64,000 bases of DNA from Tyto alba (taxonomy: Eukaryota; Chordata; Aves; Strigiformes; Tytonidae): positions 3,351,730 through 3,415,729 of the forward strand of contig NW_024881324.1 in assembly GCF_018691265.1 (NCBI RefSeq). Reading direction: 5' to 3'. The translations under genes and the position numbers were made by a program. The first letter of the stretch is position 1, and each line of letters begins with the position of its first letter. Under the pieces are notes generated by a model. The model was not told where the DNA came from, ran no database searches, and saw nothing but the letters and a program-made list of their open reading frames with translations. This document shows positions 60,101-64,000 of the stretch, piece after piece.

Positions 60101-63100
60101 TTTTATGAAGGTTACACATCTCTGCTGAGCTGTGTGCCAACTCCACCAGCTGTGTGGTTAGAGGTGGCCTACTGTGAGCTAGCAAGGAGAGACAGTCCAA
60201 CCAGACAATATCTGATTAACATCCTATTTTCCTTTAAATTATAAACATGTCTGGCAACCAAGTCGACATCATTATCCATACCACCTAAGGGCAAGCACTT
60301 CTTCTCTCCATTCCCAAGGGGCAGTACAGTTACTTAAGGGCCTGCAGGCAGTGATGTGGAGGGATATTGTACAGTATGCTTTGCTATAGGGATGTGGCAG
60401 ACCAGTGTAAAACAAAGGACTTTTGTTGGTCTTGTGGCTAATGTGTACCTGGCAGAGTGGGAATCTCTGGAGGAAGGCGAGGAACCCAGAATCACAACAA
60501 GCAAGCATGGTATTAGTTTCTAACCTTTTATTTTACTATGTTTCTCCCAGAAGATCTGAGTACTCTGTCTTTTGATGCATTGTCGTGTTCTGGTATGGTA
60601 TATCTCTTTTGAGAAACTGGAATTCCCCCAGGATCTTAGCAAGGTTCATTAAGGAAACGGGACAGGCAGTTGTAAATCAAGCCTTTCTCTGACCTGCAGT
60701 TCTTTCACACTTGGTTAAATACTCTTAAATCTGCAGTCATTTTTTATTCTAGTAGTATTCAAGATCAGTGTGTAGGATAGTATAAATGAGACTTCCTTGT
60801 TGGGTCTTCTTCAGCCCTCCTTGTTTCAAGGGGAGACTGTGTTGGTATAATCCATGGACACTCGGAAAAGGGCAGGAAAATTTCAGGGAAAGAAGTGCTG
60901 TGCACAGTAATGAGGAAGTGCTTTTTAAAATGGGAACCAATGTGTCCTGGGGACTAATAATCAAATTATTATTCATGTTTGTTTGAGACAGTGTTGAGCA
61001 GGAGTGGAGATGAGGACAGTTAATAGATGCTTCTCATTTGACTGAAAACACCTGCTGAAATGATGCTGCTTCATAGTACTCCAAGAAGTTGAATGTGAGT
61101 GGGAATGACCAGTGAGCATACCTAATGAAATAAAAAGGTCAGAAGGCATTAATTGCACCATGTGATAATTCATTTGCTACTCCTTTCTGGAAAGCATTGC
61201 CACTTGTCTTGATGTTATTGAAATTTGGATTTATAAATCCAGTGCAAATATCTTAACCAGGTGTGGTGCCAGAAGAAACTCTACTTGTTATGCCTTTTCC
61301 TCCTTGTTCCTTTCATGAATCAAGATTATCAAATATCTGAGAGATAGGACTGCAGTATGGTACAGTATTAGGAAATGTAAAAATATGAAAACTCTGTGAA
61401 ATATTACAAAGATGGTTACGCCAACACAACCTGCAAAAAGGCTGTAAGAATAAAAACTCTTAAATTGTTTGAGTCACAAAGTGACTTGGGGGGAATAAGA
61501 AAGCATGAGATAAGAGGAGCTGAAGGATATATGAGTGATGGGAAAGGCATCAGCAGCAGGTGTCCCCTGTGATCAGTGGAAAGTGGGGGGTATCCTTTGG
61601 ATCATTAACCAGGTGAGCAAGGTGGGGAATACAGATGGTGATGTTTGCAAGATGTCTGAGGCCTTTATCTGCTAAAACACCCTGCAAGTCTTTAATTTGA
61701 AGGCTGGGGCCAAGGGGCAAATTTATCTTTTTGGTAACTTCATGAGCCTTCAATGCATCTGGCCTGTATTAGGAACAGTGGATGAATTGAAGAGACCACG
61801 ATAACTCCATCTGACAAATGCGATATTGGAGCCCTATGGGGAAATTGCAGCTGACATGTTTAGCAGTTCAGATTTTAGATTTGTGACTAAACACATGTTG
61901 TTAGTTTTAGTGTATATGCGATAAAAAAAAAATAAAAAACAAACCACTTGTTGGCTGGTGGAAAAATATTTTGCTTTAGTTGCCAAGACAGATACATCAC
62001 AGGCAAGCATTCTTTGACACTTACTGAGATGTTTATACAGCCTGAAAGCAGAGAGCATAGACTGGTCTTGCTATGGCATGACGTCAGGCTGAATGAAATA
62101 TTCTTTCTCTGCAGGTCTGCTGGTAGAGTTTCAGCAAATGCAATGGCTTAAAACAAACAAAAAAAAAAAAAAACAAACAAGAGGTGAAGTTCATGAAGTT
62201 TAAGATCACTGTGACTAAGAAGGAGTCCAGGTGACCCCTACTGCCAGGACCTCACCTGTTTCAGAGCAATTTAATGAACACTTACTGATCAATGCCATTT
62301 CAATGTGGTTTCTGTGGGGTTGCATTTCAACATGTATGTAGAGAGACTGGGAGAGATTGACTTAGAAGGAATGACTAACAAATTGACTCATTTTTAAAAG
62401 AAGACATGACTGTACTTTCTGAATTCCTTTCGGGCAGATGAACATGAAAACTATGACAATAAAAATGTGTCACATTTTCTTGCTGCAAATATGATTTCTG
62501 GTTATTTCACTGAGCACACAAATACTACCCTGTGGAAACAGCAAAAAATTGTTATTATATTTAAAAGTACAAACTAGAGAAAAATTATTATACTATCTAT
62601 ATGCTCTGTGTAGTATTCAGCAAGGCTTTAAAAAGAACTGGTGTTGCTTGTTGTGTTTCAGCTTGTTTAAGAATTAATTATGTGATTTGTCCCAAAATGT
62701 TAAAATCAGATGGAGGTCTAAGCTTAGACTATTTTTTTGGTAATAGGTATTCTTATCCAAGATGAACATAGTAAAATGTAATGTCACCTATGAAAAGTGC
62801 TGTTTAACTACTCTTTTGGTTATGTTTTCCATCTTGTACACATACTTTATTTCACAGCCGTTGTTGTTGATGATGTTGTTGTTGTTGTTTTGCAGTTTCT
62901 GTGAAATGTGTAGTTTTTCCAATTACTATTTCAGGTTGATTTTCATAACTTGTCTAAAAGTCCAAGGAAGGAGGTATTTTTTCTAACTGCTTTGTCAAAT
63001 GTGTACAATGCACTTGCTCTGAAGTGCAGACAGCATTTCAGTGATGATTTCTCAGTTCAGATTTCAGCTGATAATTTATTCCTATCCCTTCGCTCTTTTA

Positions 63101-64000
63101 CATGTGTTGGCTCTGCTGTGCTGACAAAACTTAACAACTAGGGAGGCAACAGTTGCAAAAATATTCTAGGAATATTTATTCCCATAAAAAAATGAACTTA
63201 CACTCGCCATTTGTATAATTTTTATATCTTCTAGTTATTTAAATGCTTAGGTTTTGTTGACACGTCTGTTCCTGGGAATGAATTCCCAAGCACCAGCCTG
63301 GACTGCAATCAAGCTTAACTGTGTACCAAAAAATTCGTATGTTACATATGCTTAATCTTTCTTTTAATATAATATCAGATAAGTACCAACTTTACATTGA
63401 AAATTTAAATAAGGTGAGGGTCAAAGGTAAATTTAGCACTTCCAACAAATCGGTGAATGGACAGCTCAGGTAGTGGTAGGATTTCGCATCTATTTTATAC
63501 GTAGTTAAGCAATGGAGGACAGCAAGCAAGAGGCTGTGCAGTAAAACATTTTTCTACTATGTTCTGAGTAGGATGTGATAATGTCTAGTAACACCATTGG
63601 AGTTACTAGCCACTAGTCCTTTGTACTAGTGGGTGTACAAAAGATCATGAAGATGAGGTAATTGAAAAACTTAAGTTTATATTTTATTGTTTCCCCAGTT
63701 TTGTTATTTATTTGATACTTACTGCAACTCCAAAGCACATCTGAAATGGCAGTTCAGACATTCTCTGATAACAGGAAAAGAACAAGGTGAAAAAAGAAAC
63801 TCTGAATTAAGTTATCTTCTTTGGGTTTCTCTTTCATGGAAGGGGGAGAGGAATAAAAAAATGTGGCTTACTGTTAGGACTAAAATGAGAAAATAATATT
63901 TGTACTATTCAGAGGTAGACTTTTGGAAAGTCATTTCAAATGTTTAACATGCAGAGGAGGAGAGGCAGATTTCTGCTTCTGAGAAGCCTGAAAAGTGATG
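54141..64000. other. Non-coding, AT-rich unique sequence to window end
   Basis: Nearly 10 kb has no recognised exon, RNA gene or transposon. A purine-rich tract occurs at about 54770-54970, A-rich runs near 61925 and 62160-62173, and a TTG microsatellite at 62860-62892. The longest open frame (59775-60200 on -, 141 codons) has no recognisable domain. Confidence 0.5.
62860..62892. repeat. TTG/ATG trinucleotide microsatellite
   Basis: About 33 bases of GTT units with a GATGAT interruption; a simple interrupted trinucleotide repeat. Confidence 0.85.

Noticed and set aside
59775..60200. 141-codon reverse-strand frame
   Set aside because: No recognisable domain, no splice or promoter context, and alternative frames are also open in part of the interval.
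1..64000. Search for retroviral gag/pol/env genes linked to the two LTRs
   Set aside because: No such coding sequence is visible beside either LTR; both are solo elements.

Overview
This is a stretch of AT-rich vertebrate nuclear DNA, almost certainly from a bird. The evidence is the repeat content. There are four fragments of the CR1 LINE of the kind found in bird genomes, three of which keep the typical 3' end (a 'gactagatgacc...ccttccaacc' block followed by a degenerate ATTCTRTG octamer tail). There are also two solo LTRs that match the avian endogenous-retrovirus pattern I know: termini TGTCCTGG...AAACCACGACA in one, and the 'ggctgggacagagttaatttt' 5' segment in the other. I saw no bacterial gene organisation, operon, CRISPR array, tRNA or rRNA gene.

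No convincing host protein-coding exon was found. The open frames are short and scattered over six frames, as expected by chance in AT-rich DNA. The longer ones fall inside repeats (CR1, LTR) or in one GC-rich island. The window is therefore either intergenic (gene desert) or inside a very large intron.

Layout: 1-3454 non-coding; 3455-3880 CR1 3' end (+), followed by a 31-base T run; 3963-16010 non-coding, with a 25-base A run (5487-5511) and a perfect 37-bp tandem duplication (11891-11971); 16011-16330 probable ancient CR1/L3-type LINE (-); 16331-24059 non-coding; 24060-26193 long CR1 fragment (+) with endonuclease and partial reverse-transcriptase remnants, missing its 3' end; 26194-31504 non-coding; 31505-33243 second long CR1 (+) with an internal deletion of most of the reverse transcriptase but an intact 3' end; 34990-35560 probable ancient CR1/L3-type remnant (-); 36010-37085 ERV solo LTR; 37086-43709 non-coding with an ATAATG-rich microsatellite and an AT-rich block; 43710-44270 degraded CR1 3' end (+); 48756-49167 short ERVL-type solo LTR; 53690-54140 an isolated CpG island; 54141-64000 non-coding.

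There is no gene network to describe. The history is one of LINE and LTR insertion into a gene-poor segment, followed by decay and deletion. The feature most likely to have a host function is the CpG island near 53.9 kb. I found no evidence of a previously undescribed biological system. The remaining observations are modest, and most would be settled by repeat masking and cross-species alignment.
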